NCBI RefSeq assembly: GCF_030009775.1
Contig: NZ_JASCTH010000034.1
Coordinates: 1 to 35,276 of the forward strand
Direction: 5' to 3'
Length of the DNA: 35,276 nucleotides
DNA from: Actinoplanes sandaracinus
GTDB lineage: Bacteria > Actinomycetota > Actinomycetes > Mycobacteriales > Micromonosporaceae
The notes below the pieces were generated by a model, which did no database searches, was not told the origin of the DNA, and was given only the letters and a program-made list of their open reading frames with translations. Of this stretch, positions 8,200 through 16,400 are shown piece after piece. Every line of letters begins with the position of its first letter. Positions within the stretch are counted from its first letter, which is position 1. The translations under genes were made by a program, and so were the position numbers.

Positions 8200-9314
8200 G
8201 GGCAGTCATCGTCGCGGCCGCGGTCGCCTTTCTCATCTCGCTCTTCGGCACGCCCCTCGCGATCCGGGTCTTCTCGGCGCTCAAGGCCGGTCAGCCGATC
8301 CGGACCATCGGTCCCGCCACCCACCAGGGCAAGCGGGGAACCCCCACGATGGGTGGCGTGGCGTTCATCATCGCCACGGTTTTCGCGTACGCCGCCGGGC
8401 ACCTGGCACTGACCACGCTCCCGGACCGGCAGATCGCCCAGGAGAAGCCGACCATGACCGCGCTGGTCCTGCTCGGCATCTTCGTGTTCTGCGGCGCGGT
8501 CGGCTTCCTGGACGACTTCCTCAAGGTGCGCAAGAAGAACTCCGACGGTCTCAGCGCCAAGGGCAAGCTGCTCGGCCAGCTGCTGATCGGCACCGTCTTC
8601 GGCATCGCCGCGCTCAATTTCCCGAGCACCAACGGCCAGACGGTCGCCAGCGAGAAGATCTCCTTCATCCGGGACGTCAGCTGGCTGGACGTCGGCAAGG
8701 TCGGCTCGGTCATGGTCTTCGTCTTCGTCATCATGGCGATGTCGAACGGCGTGAACCTCACCGACGGCCTCGACGGTCTCGCCACCGGCGCGTCGATCCT
8801 GGTCCTCGGCGCGTACTCGCTGATCGGGTTCTGGCAGTACCGGCACTGGTGCGGTGACGACGACTACGTGGGCGAGGCGGGCTCTCTCACCGCGCAGCAC
8901 TGTTACCAGGTCCGAGATCCGCTGGAGGTCGCGATGATCGCGGCCGCGGCGGCCGCGGCCTGCGTCGGCTTCCTCTGGTGGAACACCAACCCGGCCCGGA
9001 TCTTCATGGGCGACACCGGCGCGCTCGCGCTGGGCGGCCTGATCGGCGGTCTCGCGGTGGCGACCCGCACCACGCTCCTCTCGGTGATCATCGGCGGCCT
9101 CTTCGTCATCGTCACGATGTCCGTGGTGATCCAGATCATCTCGTTCAAGACGACCGGTAAACGTGTCTTCCGGATGTCACCGCTGCAGCACCACTTCGAG
9201 CTGGCCGGCTGGAGTGAGGTCAACATCGTGGTCCGGTTCTGGATCATCGCCGGCATCTGTGCCGCGATCGGTCTCGGCCTGTTCTACAGCGACCACCTGG
9301 CCACGATGGGTTAG
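8196..9314 (+). CDS. mraY: Phospho-MurNAc-pentapeptide transferase MraY
   Basis: MraY transfers phospho-MurNAc-pentapeptide to undecaprenyl phosphate to make lipid I, the first membrane step of peptidoglycan synthesis. It is a 372-aa, roughly ten-span membrane protein. Family motifs visible are GTPTMGGVAFI, VGFLDDFLKV (Asp106-Asp107), NLTDGLDGLATG, FMGDTGALALGG and the cytoplasmic His loop FRMSPLQHHFELAGWSE. The first of the three classical His positions is Gln. The GTG start has an excellent GAGGAGG ribosome site. The gene ends the murE-murF-mraY overlap series. The expected next gene, murD, is missing. Confidence 0.96.
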   Translation: MRAVIVAAAVAFLISLFGTPLAIRVFSALKAGQPIRTIGPATHQGKRGTPTMGGVAFIIATVFAYAAGHLALTTLPDRQIAQEKPTMTALVLLGIFVFCGAVGFLDDFLKVRKKNSDGLSAKGKLLGQLLIGTVFGIAALNFPSTNGQTVASEKISFIRDVSWLDVGKVGSVMVFVFVIMAMSNGVNLTDGLDGLATGASILVLGAYSLIGFWQYRHWCGDDDYVGEAGSLTAQHCYQVRDPLEVAMIAAAAAAACVGFLWWNTNPARIFMGDTGALALGGLIGGLAVATRTTLLSVIIGGLFVIVTMSVVIQIISFKTTGKRVFRMSPLQHHFELAGWSEVNIVVRFWIIAGICAAIGLGLFYSDHLATMG

Positions 9315-9329
9315 GCGAGCATGGCGCAG

Positions 9330-9368
9330 ATCTCCCCGCGACACGCCATCGACGTGACGCGGGGAGAT
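9330..9368 (+). other. Perfect inverted repeat at the mraY-ftsW junction
   Basis: ATCTCCCCGCG (9330-9340) and CGCGGGGAGAT (9358-9368) are perfect 11-bp complements around a 17-nt loop. They begin 16 bp after the mraY stop, exactly where murD sits in most actinobacterial dcw clusters. No T-tract follows. The right arm contains GGGGAG and reaches the upstream candidate start codon of ftsW (9367), so the hairpin could hide a ribosome site or act as an attenuator. Confidence 0.6.
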
Positions 9369-9393
9369 GTGGACATCGGACGATGATGGGCGC

Positions 9394-10821
9394 ATGGCGG
9401 ACGACCCAACCACGAAGGCCCGCCCGTCACTGAGCCGGCAGCTCCTGCCCGCCGTGCACGGGCTCCTGGCCAGACCGCTGTCGTCGTACTACCTGTTGAT
9501 CGCGAGCTGCGGCCTGCTGCTGCTGATCGGGCTCGCCATGGTGTTCTCGGCGACGAGCGTGAAGGCGTACGCGGAGAATCGCAACTCCTTCTCCGAGATC
9601 AGCAGCCAGGCGGTGTACGCCCTGCTCGGGCTGGTCGCGTTCTGGATCTGCCAGCGGCTGCCCGCGGTCTCGCTGCGCGTCCTCGGCCGGTTCGTGCTCG
9701 GCGCGGCGATCATCCTGCTCACCTTGCTCGCCGTGCTCAACGCGCTGGCTTCGGCGGACGTATTGATCAGGGACGCGCTGGGCAAGGCCTCGCTGGGCCC
9801 GATCGGGGCCAGGCTGAACTGGCTGTACTTCGGCTCGTTCAGCGTGCAACCCGGTGAGCTCGCCAAACTCGGCATGGTGCTGTGGGGTGCCGAGGTGATC
9901 GCCCGCAAGGGCCCCGCCCTCGGCCACTGGCGGGAGCTGGCGATGCCGCTCTTCCCGGCGGTCGGCCTGCTCTTCGTCCTGGTCGGCTACAACGACCTCG
10001 GCACCATGCTGGTGCTGCTGGCGCTGATCGTCGGCCTGCTCTGGGCGGCCGGGGTCCGGATGCGGGTGTTCGGCGCGCTGGGCGTGCTCGGCCTGGCCGG
10101 CGTGGGCCTGCTGATCGCCGCGGCCTCCCGCGGCGCCGGTTCCGGAGCCGTGGGCGAGGAGAACTACCGGTGGCGGCGGCTGACCGGCTTCTTGGAGCCG
10201 CTGGAGAACTGCGACACCAGCACCGAGGCCGGACGCTGGTGCTATCAGCTGATCCAGGGCCGCTCGGCGATCTTCGAGGGCGGTTGGTTCGGGGTCGGCC
10301 TGGGCAAGAGCGCGCTCAAGTGGGGCTGGGTGCCGGAGGCCGACAACGACTTCATCTTCGCGATCCTCGCCGAGGAACTCGGGGTGGTCGGCTGCTGCGT
10401 GGTGCTGGTCCTGCTGTCGGTGCTGGCGTACACCGGCTTCCGGATCGCCCGCCGGGTGGGCGACCCGTTCCGCTGCCTCGCCGCGACCGCGATCACCACC
10501 TGGCTGGTCGCCCAAGCCATGATCAACATGGGTGGGGTGGTCGGCCTGCTGCCCATCACCGGCCTTCCGCTGCCGTTCATCTCCGCTGGTGGCAGCGCCC
10601 TCGTGGTGACCATGGCGGCGATCGGCATGCTCGCGTCGTTCGCTCGGGCGGAGCCTGACGCGGCGCGGGCCCTGAACGCCCGTCCGACCCCTCGGTGGGT
10701 ACGACTAGTCTGGGCCCCGCTGCCGCCGCTCCCCCCAGCGCGGCGGCCGGGGGAACAGCGCCCGCCGGCGCAGAAGAAGTCCGGCCGGACGCCCGCCGCC
10801 ACCGGAGAGAAGCGTTACTAG
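9394..10821 (+). CDS. ftsW: Septal peptidoglycan glycosyltransferase FtsW (SEDS family)
   Basis: FtsW is the SEDS polymerase that extends septal glycan from lipid II in partnership with FtsI. The sequence shows about ten hydrophobic spans, beginning with YYLLIASCGLLLLIGLAMVF. SEDS features include the residues around GARLNWLYFGSFSVQPGEL, the long extracellular loop with ENYRWRRLTGFLEP and YQLIQGRSAIFEGGWFGVGLG, and the C-terminal GLLPITGLPLPFISAGGSA. Start choice is uncertain: ATG 9394 gives 475 aa, while ATG 9367 would add nine residues but abuts its GGGGAG and lies in the hairpin. The C-terminal ~60 residues are Pro/Arg-rich and probably disordered. Confidence 0.93.
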   Translation: MADDPTTKARPSLSRQLLPAVHGLLARPLSSYYLLIASCGLLLLIGLAMVFSATSVKAYAENRNSFSEISSQAVYALLGLVAFWICQRLPAVSLRVLGRFVLGAAIILLTLLAVLNALASADVLIRDALGKASLGPIGARLNWLYFGSFSVQPGELAKLGMVLWGAEVIARKGPALGHWRELAMPLFPAVGLLFVLVGYNDLGTMLVLLALIVGLLWAAGVRMRVFGALGVLGLAGVGLLIAAASRGAGSGAVGEENYRWRRLTGFLEPLENCDTSTEAGRWCYQLIQGRSAIFEGGWFGVGLGKSALKWGWVPEADNDFIFAILAEELGVVGCCVVLVLLSVLAYTGFRIARRVGDPFRCLAATAITTWLVAQAMINMGGVVGLLPITGLPLPFISAGGSALVVTMAAIGMLASFARAEPDAARALNARPTPRWVRLVWAPLPPLPPARRPGEQRPPAQKKSGRTPAATGEKRY

Positions 10822-10870
10822 TCCGTTCCGAGGGTGTGGACGGAGCGGTTGGACGGGAGAGGAGACGGTG

Positions 10871-11974
10871 ATGGGTCCGCTGCGGTCGGTCGTGCTCGCC
10901 GGAGGGGGCACCGGCGGTCACATCTACCCGCTGCTCGCCTTCGCCGACGCTCTGCGACGCCACTTCCCCGACATCCGGATCACCACGCTGGGCAGCCCCA
11001 AGGGGATGGAGAACACCCTCATCCCGGCCGCCGGTTACGACCTGCGCGTCATCCCGGCGTTCCAGCTTCCCCGGTCGCTGAACCTGGACCTGCTGCGCAC
11101 CCCGGACCGGATGTACAAGTCCGCCGCCGCGGCCGCCGAGATCATCGACGAGGTGCGGGCCGAGGTGGTCGTGGGCTTCGGCGGTTACGTGTCGGTGCCG
11201 GCCTATCTGGCGGCGTGGCGCAAGGAGATGCCGATCGTGATCCACGAGGTGAACGTGCCGCCGGGCGTCGCGAACCGGATGGGCATGAAATTCACCAAGC
11301 GCGTCGCCGTCGGCTTCCCGCACCAGCTGGAGCAGGCCGAGGCGCTGCGCAACGCCCGGCTGGTCGGCGTGCCGCTGCGCACCGCGATCACCGGGATGGA
11401 CCGGCCGGCGCTGCGCCCGCAGGCGCTCTACCACTTCGGGCTGCGGCCGGACCTGCCGGTGTTGTTCGTCTCCGGTGGCTCGTCCGGCGCCCGCACGATC
11501 AACCTGGCGGTGGCCGCGGCGGCCAAGCGACTGGCGCACGCCGGCATCCAGGTGCTGCACGTGCAGGGTGGGCGCAACGACCCCTTCGAGGTGCCGAACG
11601 ACCTGCCGGTTCCCTACGTCGTCGTGCCCTACCTGTCGGACATGCAGCTCGGCTACGCTGCCGCCGACCTGATGCTCTGCCGGGGCGGTGCGATCACCGT
11701 GGCCGAGACGACCGCGCTCGGCATGCCGGCGGTCTACGTGCCGTACCCGTTCTCCAATCAGGAACAGCGCCGCAACGCGCTGCCGGTGGTGGAGTCCGGT
11801 GGCGGTCTGCTCGTCGACAACAGTGAGCTGACCCCGGACTGGATCGAACACAACATCATCCCGCTGGCCCGGGACCGGCAGCGGCTGGCCGCGATGGGCA
11901 CGGCCGCGGCCGGGTACGGCCGTCGCGACGGTGACGAGCAACTGCTGCGCTTCGTTCTGGAAGCGGTGAGCTGA
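10871..11974 (+). CDS. murG: UDP-GlcNAc:lipid I N-acetylglucosaminyltransferase MurG
   Basis: MurG is a peripheral GT-B (GT28) enzyme on the inner membrane face that adds GlcNAc to lipid I to form lipid II. The N-terminal glycine motif AGGGTGGHIYP is at the start. VGFGGYVSVPAYLAAW and HEVNVPPGVANRM follow, and the C-terminal donor-binding half has FVSGGSSGARTIN, RGGAITVAETTALGMPAVYVPYPFSNQEQRRNA (read in parts). Length 367 aa is typical. AGGAG lies six bases before ATG 10871, which makes that start better than the GTG at 10868. Confidence 0.95.
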   Translation: MGPLRSVVLAGGGTGGHIYPLLAFADALRRHFPDIRITTLGSPKGMENTLIPAAGYDLRVIPAFQLPRSLNLDLLRTPDRMYKSAAAAAEIIDEVRAEVVVGFGGYVSVPAYLAAWRKEMPIVIHEVNVPPGVANRMGMKFTKRVAVGFPHQLEQAEALRNARLVGVPLRTAITGMDRPALRPQALYHFGLRPDLPVLFVSGGSSGARTINLAVAAAAKRLAHAGIQVLHVQGGRNDPFEVPNDLPVPYVVVPYLSDMQLGYAAADLMLCRGGAITVAETTALGMPAVYVPYPFSNQEQRRNALPVVESGGGLLVDNSELTPDWIEHNIIPLARDRQRLAAMGTAAAGYGRRDGDEQLLRFVLEAVS

Positions 11975-12000
11975 GTGAGCTTTATCGAGGGAGTGCAACT

Positions 12001-13437
12001 GTGAACACGGCGGAGCTGACCCCGGCCGGCGAGATGACCGCCGAGGATCTGGGCAGCGTGCACCTGATCGGGATCGGCGGGGTCGGCATGGCCGGCCTGG
12101 CCCGGCTCCTGCTCACCCGTGGCGTGCCGGTCTCCGGCAGCGAGTTGCGCGAGTGGCCGGCCCTGGCCGCCCTGCGCGCTCTCGGCGGCACGGTGCACAT
12201 GGCACATGAGGCGTCCAACCTCGACGGCGTCGACACGGTCGTCTATTCGACGGCGATCCCGAAGGACCACGTCGAGATGGTCGAGGCGCGCCGCCGCGGG
12301 CTGCGGGTGCTGCACCGGTCCGAGGCGCTCGCCGCGGCGATGACCGGCCGGCAGACCATCGCGGTGGCCGGCACCCACGGCAAGACCACCACCACGTCGA
12401 TCATGACGGTGATCCTGCAGCACGCCGGGCAGGACCCGTCCTTCGTGATCGGCGGCGAGATGTCGGCGGCCGGCTCGAACGGGCACCACGGCACCGGGCC
12501 GCACTTCGTGGCCGAGGCCGACGAGCACGACCGCTCGTTCCTGATCTACCGGCCGTACGTCTCGATCATCACCAACATCGAGGGTGACCACCTCAACAAC
12601 TGGGGTGACCTGGAGACGCTGAAGGCCGGGTTCCTGGAGTTCGGCACCCTGACCGACGGGTTCGTGGTGACCTGCGCGGACGGGCCGGGCACCGACGAGC
12701 TGATCGCCGGTCTCCGGGCGGCGGGGAAGACCGTCTACACGTACGGCGAGTCGGCCGGCGCGGATCTGCGGCTCTTCGACATCTCCTCCTCGGTCAGCGG
12801 CGTGCGGTACCGCGCGGAACTGGACGGCGAGCCGCTCGGCGAGTTCAAGCTGGCGCTGCCCGGCACGCACATGGGCCTGAACAGCGCGGCCACCGTGCTC
12901 GCCGCCCTGAAACTGGGCATCCCGCTGGTGAAGGTGACCGAGGCCCTGGAGTCGTTCCCGGGGGTCCGGCGCCGGTTCGAGCGCAAGGGCATCGCCGCGG
13001 GCGTGCGGGTGTACGACGAGTACGCCTACCACCCGACCTCGGTCAAGGCCGCCCTGCGCACCTTGCGTGAGGTGGCCGGCGACGGGCGGCTGCTGGTGGT
13101 CTTCCAGCCGTACCGGGTGTACCGCACCCGGGATCTGGAGGCCGACCTGGCCGACGGTCTCGCGGTCGCCGACGAGGTGATCTGCATGGAGGTGTTCGGC
13201 CCGGGGGAGACCCGTGGGCCGGGTGAGGGCGGCCGCGCGCTGACCGCGGCGATCGACCTGCCCGGCGAGCGCAAGGTCTTCGTGCCCGACTGGGAGGACG
13301 TGCCGGCCGAGGTGGTCCGGCGCAGCCGTCCCGGCGATGTGGTGGTGACCATGGGCGCGCCGCCGATCTCGCTGATGGGCGACGAGTTGCTGGCCGCGCT
13401 CGCCGAGGCGGACCACCAGCCGGATTTGGCCAGGTAG
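12001..13437 (+). CDS. murC: UDP-N-acetylmuramate:L-alanine ligase MurC
   Basis: MurC is the ATP-dependent ligase that adds L-Ala, the first stem-peptide residue, to UDP-MurNAc. The 478-aa protein starts with the Rossmann-like HLIGIGGVGMAGLA (21-34). It carries the P-loop AGTHGKTTTTS (123-133), VAEADEHDRSFL, the central NIEGDHLNNW and the C-terminal YDEYAYHPTSVKA. GAGGGAG lies just before the GTG start. This is the only second-residue-side Mur ligase here besides MurE and MurF; MurD, which acts right after MurC, is not encoded in the window. Confidence 0.96.
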   Translation: MNTAELTPAGEMTAEDLGSVHLIGIGGVGMAGLARLLLTRGVPVSGSELREWPALAALRALGGTVHMAHEASNLDGVDTVVYSTAIPKDHVEMVEARRRGLRVLHRSEALAAAMTGRQTIAVAGTHGKTTTTSIMTVILQHAGQDPSFVIGGEMSAAGSNGHHGTGPHFVAEADEHDRSFLIYRPYVSIITNIEGDHLNNWGDLETLKAGFLEFGTLTDGFVVTCADGPGTDELIAGLRAAGKTVYTYGESAGADLRLFDISSSVSGVRYRAELDGEPLGEFKLALPGTHMGLNSAATVLAALKLGIPLVKVTEALESFPGVRRRFERKGIAAGVRVYDEYAYHPTSVKAALRTLREVAGDGRLLVVFQPYRVYRTRDLEADLADGLAVADEVICMEVFGPGETRGPGEGGRALTAAIDLPGERKVFVPDWEDVPAEVVRRSRPGDVVVTMGAPPISLMGDELLAALAEADHQPDLAR

Positions 13438-13443
13438 TCACCG

Positions 13444-14211
13444 GTGGCGGGCGGGGGCACGCGCAACTGGCGGCTGGTGCGGGCCGGCACGGACGCCGTA
13501 CCGCCGTCGGCCCGGCGTTTCATGGCCCGGGCCCGGCAGCGGCGTCTGCGTGCCGCGATGCCCTGGCTGATCGGCGCCGGCGTGCTGCTGGCGGTCGGCG
13601 GCCTGGTCTGGGTGTTCTACGGCACCGCGGTGTTCGGGGTGCGCGAGGTCCGGGTGGTCGGTGTGGCACTGCTCACCCCTGACCAGGTGCGCGCCGCGGC
13701 CGAGGTGGAGCCGGACCGTCCGCTCGCCCGGGTCGACCTGGACGCGATCGGCGACCGGGTGGGCGCCCTGCCCGCGGTGGACCGGGTCGTGGTCAGCCGG
13801 AGCTGGCCGTCGGCGGTGGTGGTCGAGGTGGTGGAGCGGACGGCGGTGGCGGCGGTGCCCTCGCAGGACCGGTTCGTGCTGATCGACGACGACGGTGTGC
13901 CGTTCCGTGAGGTGGCCGCCGCGCCGGAGGGGCTGCCGCTGGCCCGGCTGAGCAAGCCGGGCGCCGGCGACGAGAACACCGGTTCGGCGCTGACCGTGCT
14001 CGCGGCGCTCAGCGACGAACTGCGGGACGAACTGGTCGCGATCTCGGTGGCCTCGCCGGTGCAGATTCGCCTGGAACTGCGCAAGGGCCGGGTCGTTATC
14101 TGGGGTGACGAGAGCAAGAGCGACAAGAAGAGCCGCGTCGCGACCGTGCTGCTGAAGCAGAAGGGGGACGAGATCGACGTGAGCGCCCCCGCGGTGGTGA
14201 CCATACGCTAA
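13444..14211 (+). CDS. ftsQ: Cell division protein FtsQ/DivIB
   Basis: FtsQ is a bitopic divisome scaffold that binds FtsL and FtsB/DivIC. The 255-aa protein has an Arg-rich cytoplasmic N-terminus (RFMARARQRRLRAAM), one membrane segment (WLIGAGVLLAVGGLVWVFYG, about 41-60), and a POTRA domain (FGVREVRVVGVALLTPDQVRAA). The FtsQ/DivIB region follows (SRSWPSAVVVEVVERTAVA). It ends with a Lys-rich stretch and a short beta-type tail. The GTG start is 6 bp after the murC stop. It is the last gene before the roughly 290-bp ftsZ control region. Confidence 0.92.
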   Translation: MAGGGTRNWRLVRAGTDAVPPSARRFMARARQRRLRAAMPWLIGAGVLLAVGGLVWVFYGTAVFGVREVRVVGVALLTPDQVRAAAEVEPDRPLARVDLDAIGDRVGALPAVDRVVVSRSWPSAVVVEVVERTAVAAVPSQDRFVLIDDDGVPFREVAAAPEGLPLARLSKPGAGDENTGSALTVLAALSDELRDELVAISVASPVQIRLELRKGRVVIWGDESKSDKKSRVATVLLKQKGDEIDVSAPAVVTIR

Positions 14212-14266
14212 CTATCCGGTCATTCGGACAAAGCGTCATGAACGCAATAAAAGGTTCGAGGTTACG

Positions 14267-14340
14267 GGTGAGTCGGATACTCACCTCGTAAGCGGACGCG
14301 ACACGCCGCCCCGGGTCTTTGGTTGCGGCGTCATGTCCGC
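14267..14340 (+). other. Two successive hairpins in the ftsQ-ftsZ region
   Basis: GGTGAGT (14267-14273) pairs with ACTCACC (14279-14285) around a 5-nt loop. Immediately after, a nested structure has outer arms GCGGAC (14292-14297) and GTCCGC (14335-14340) and inner arms ACGCCGC (14303-14309) and GCGGCGT (14325-14331). Neither is followed by a T-tract. They may end or process ftsQ transcripts or fold the 5' leader of distal ftsZ transcripts. Confidence 0.45.
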
Positions 14341-14353
14341 ATACGTTGCGTCG

Positions 14354-14396
14354 AGAGGTTCGCGTGGTTGACATAACACTGAACCTCTAGTAGAGG
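14354..14396 (+). promoter_or_regulatory. Putative ftsZ promoter with palindromic operator-like sites
   Basis: A perfect -35 TTGACA (14368-14373) and the -10-like TAGAGG (14391-14396) are 17 bp apart. The word AGAGGTT/AACCTCT forms a 7-bp inverted repeat at 14354-14360 and 14382-14388, on either side of the -35. CCTCTA-G-TAGAGG (14385-14397 region) is a second palindrome over the -10. Overlap of repeats with both promoter elements suggests a repressor or activator site. ftsZ having its own promoter within the dcw cluster is well known in actinobacteria. Confidence 0.6.
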
Positions 14397-14505
14397 GTGA
14401 GGGTTTCCTCGCCCTCCCTTGTACGGCAGCGGACGTCGAAGTGCGGTTCCCGGGACCGCAGGGGCCGTCGACGTCCGCCAACCCTGGAAGGGATGGCTGA
14501 GCCCG

Positions 14506-15633
14506 ATGACACCTCCGCACAACTACCTTGCGGTCATCAAGGTCGTCGGCATCGGCGGCGGCGGCGTGAATGCCGTGAACCGCATGATCGAGGTTGGGCT
14601 CAAAGGCGTGGAGTTCATCGCGATCAACACTGATGCCCAGGCACTGTTGATGAGCGACGCCGACGTCAAACTGGACGTCGGCCGGGAACTGACCCGTGGA
14701 CTGGGCGCCGGCGCCCAGCCCGAGGTCGGCAAGAATGCCGCCGAGGACCACCGGGACGAGATCGAAGAGGTGCTCAAGGGCGCCGACATGGTCTTCGTCA
14801 CCTGTGGCGAGGGTGGCGGCACCGGCACCGGTGGCGCGCCCGTGGTGGCCAACATCGCCCGCAAGCTGGGCGCCCTCACGATCGGCGTGGTGACCCGCCC
14901 GTTCAACTTCGAGGGCAAGCGCCGCCAGGTGCAGGCCGAGGCGGGCATCGACGAACTGCGTAACCAGTGCGACACGCTGATCGTGATTCCGAACGACCGG
15001 CTGCTCGCGCTCGGTGACCGTGGCATCAGCATGATGGACGCGTTCCGTCAGGCCGACCAGGTGCTGCTCTCCGGCGTGCAGGGCATCACCGACCTGATCA
15101 CCACGCCGGGTCTGATCAACCTGGACTTCGCCGACGTCAAGAGCGTGATGAGCAACGCGGGCAGCGCGCTCATGGGCATCGGCAGCGCGCGCGGCGACAA
15201 CCGCGCGGTGGAGGCGGCCGAGAAGGCCATCTCCAGCCCGCTGCTGGAGCAGAGCATGGACGGCGCCCGCGGCGTGCTGCTCTCCATCGCCGGCGGGTCG
15301 GACCTCGGTCTGTTCGAGATCAACGACGCGGCGCAGTTGGTGACCGATGCGGCCCACCCGGACGCGAACATCATCTTCGGCGCGGTCATCGACGACGCGC
15401 TCGGCGACGAGGTCCGCGTCACGGTGATCGCGGCGGGCTTCGACGCGGGCGCGCCCGCTTACAAGCCGTCCGAGCCGGCCCGCAAGGTGCCGGCGCCGTC
15501 GACCGGGAGCCACCTGCCCCCGGTCCCCGCCACGCCGGTCGCCCCACCGTCGACCACCACCCCGAACCCGCGCAGCAGCCGGGTGCTGTTCGACGACGTG
15601 GACGTGCCGGACTTCCTGAAGAACGGTTCCTGA
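14506..15633 (+). CDS. ftsZ: Cell division GTPase FtsZ
   Basis: FtsZ is the tubulin-like GTPase that polymerises into the Z ring and recruits the divisome. ATG 14506 gives 375 aa and the standard beginning MTPPHNYLAVIKVVGIGGGG; the longer open frame from 14419 adds a non-homologous leader. The tubulin signature GGGTGTG is at 103-109. The GTP-contact segment TRPFNFEGKRR is at 130-140. The T7 loop NLDFADV (205-211, with Asp207 and Asp210) supplies catalytic residues. A Pro/Ser/Thr linker (about 315-360) ends in the conserved peptide DDVDVPDFL, the docking site for SepF and other partners. Confidence 0.98.
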   Translation: MTPPHNYLAVIKVVGIGGGGVNAVNRMIEVGLKGVEFIAINTDAQALLMSDADVKLDVGRELTRGLGAGAQPEVGKNAAEDHRDEIEEVLKGADMVFVTCGEGGGTGTGGAPVVANIARKLGALTIGVVTRPFNFEGKRRQVQAEAGIDELRNQCDTLIVIPNDRLLALGDRGISMMDAFRQADQVLLSGVQGITDLITTPGLINLDFADVKSVMSNAGSALMGIGSARGDNRAVEAAEKAISSPLLEQSMDGARGVLLSIAGGSDLGLFEINDAAQLVTDAAHPDANIIFGAVIDDALGDEVRVTVIAAGFDAGAPAYKPSEPARKVPAPSTGSHLPPVPATPVAPPSTTTPNPRSSRVLFDDVDVPDFLKNGS

Positions 15634-15649
15634 GGTCTGTCGCAGACCT
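15633..15649 (+). terminator. Short hairpin directly at the ftsZ stop
   Basis: AGGTCTG (15633-15639) and CAGACCT (15643-15649) form a perfect 7-bp stem with a 3-nt loop. The left arm starts in the ftsZ TGA stop. Scattered Ts follow (GTTCGCGACGTTTCTCCC), so it may be a weak terminator or 3'-end stabiliser between ftsZ and yggS. Confidence 0.45.
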
Positions 15650-15689
15650 GTTCGCGACGTTTCTCCCGTACCCCCAAGAAGGTTGAACC

Positions 15690-16397
15690 TTGACCGACGC
15701 CGGCCGGCGCGCTGAGCTCGCCGACTCTCTCGTCCGGGTGCGGGAGCGCATCGCGCGCGCCTGTCTGGCGGCCGGAAGGCCGCCGGACGCGGTCACCCTG
15801 ACCGCCGTGACCAAGACCTACCCGGCGAGCGACGTCCTGTTGCTCGCCGGGCTCGGTGTCACGGACGTGGGCGAGAACCGGGACCAGGAGGCGTCCGCCA
15901 AGGCGGACGCCGTGCGCGCGGGGGGCGCGCGGGTGCGCTGGCACTTCGTCGGCCAGTTGCAGCGCAACAAGGCCAAATCGGTGATCCGGTACGCCGATGT
16001 GGTGGAGTCGGTGGACTCGGTACGCCTGGCCGAGGCGCTGGGCCGGGCCGCCGCCGGCCGTGAGGTCCCGCTGGAGGTCCTCGTCCAGGTGAGCCTCGAC
16101 GACGACCCGGCACGTGGTGGCGTGACCGGCGATGATCTCTGGCGGGTATCCGACGCGGTGACCTCATCGGAGGGTCTGCGCCTGGCCGGGCTGATGGCGG
16201 TCGCGCCGCTCGGCGAGGACCCCGGCGCGGCGTTCGGCCGGCTCGCCGTCGTCGCAGGTCAGATGGCCTCTCGATACCCCGGCGCGACGACTGTCTCGGC
16301 GGGTATGAGCGGTGATCTGGAAGCCGCCGTCCAGCATGGGGCGACACACGTACGGATCGGTACTTCTTTACTCGGGATGCGAAACTCGCTGCGGTAG
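15690..16397 (+). CDS. yggS: PLP-binding homeostasis protein, YggS/YBL036C family
   Basis: YggS proteins bind pyridoxal phosphate in a TIM-barrel fold without a clear enzymatic reaction and help keep vitamin B6 and amino-acid pools balanced. The 235-aa protein has the PLP-lysine context AVTKTYPASD, GENRDQEA, WHFVGQLQRNKAK, GLMAVAP and the phosphate-binding C-terminal SAGMSGDLEAAVQHGATHVRIGTSLLG (read in parts). The start is TTG with AAGAAGG seven bases upstream. The gene follows ftsZ directly. In many actinobacteria pgeF lies between them; it is absent here. Confidence 0.92.
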   Translation: MTDAGRRAELADSLVRVRERIARACLAAGRPPDAVTLTAVTKTYPASDVLLLAGLGVTDVGENRDQEASAKADAVRAGGARVRWHFVGQLQRNKAKSVIRYADVVESVDSVRLAEALGRAAAGREVPLEVLVQVSLDDDPARGGVTGDDLWRVSDAVTSSEGLRLAGLMAVAPLGEDPGAAFGRLAVVAGQMASRYPGATTVSAGMSGDLEAAVQHGATHVRIGTSLLGMRNSLR

Positions 16398-16400
16398 CCT
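16395..16400 (+). promoter_or_regulatory. Possible -10 element for sepF
   Basis: TAGCCT overlaps the yggS stop codon and resembles the TANNNT -10 of actinobacterial promoters. No good -35 is visible. A transcript from here would carry a leader of about 200 nt before sepF (16608). The spacer 16398-16607 contains no gene I can support. Confidence 0.25.

Noticed and set aside
9165..9200. Gln for the first His in the MraY His loop as a sign of an inactive enzyme
   Set aside because: The other motifs, including Asp106-Asp107 and the other two His, are intact, and I believe PLQHHFE is usual in actinobacterial MraY.
14419..14505. 29-residue N-terminal extension of FtsZ
   Set aside because: It lacks similarity to FtsZ, lies just downstream of the promoter, and the next ATG gives the standard FtsZ beginning.
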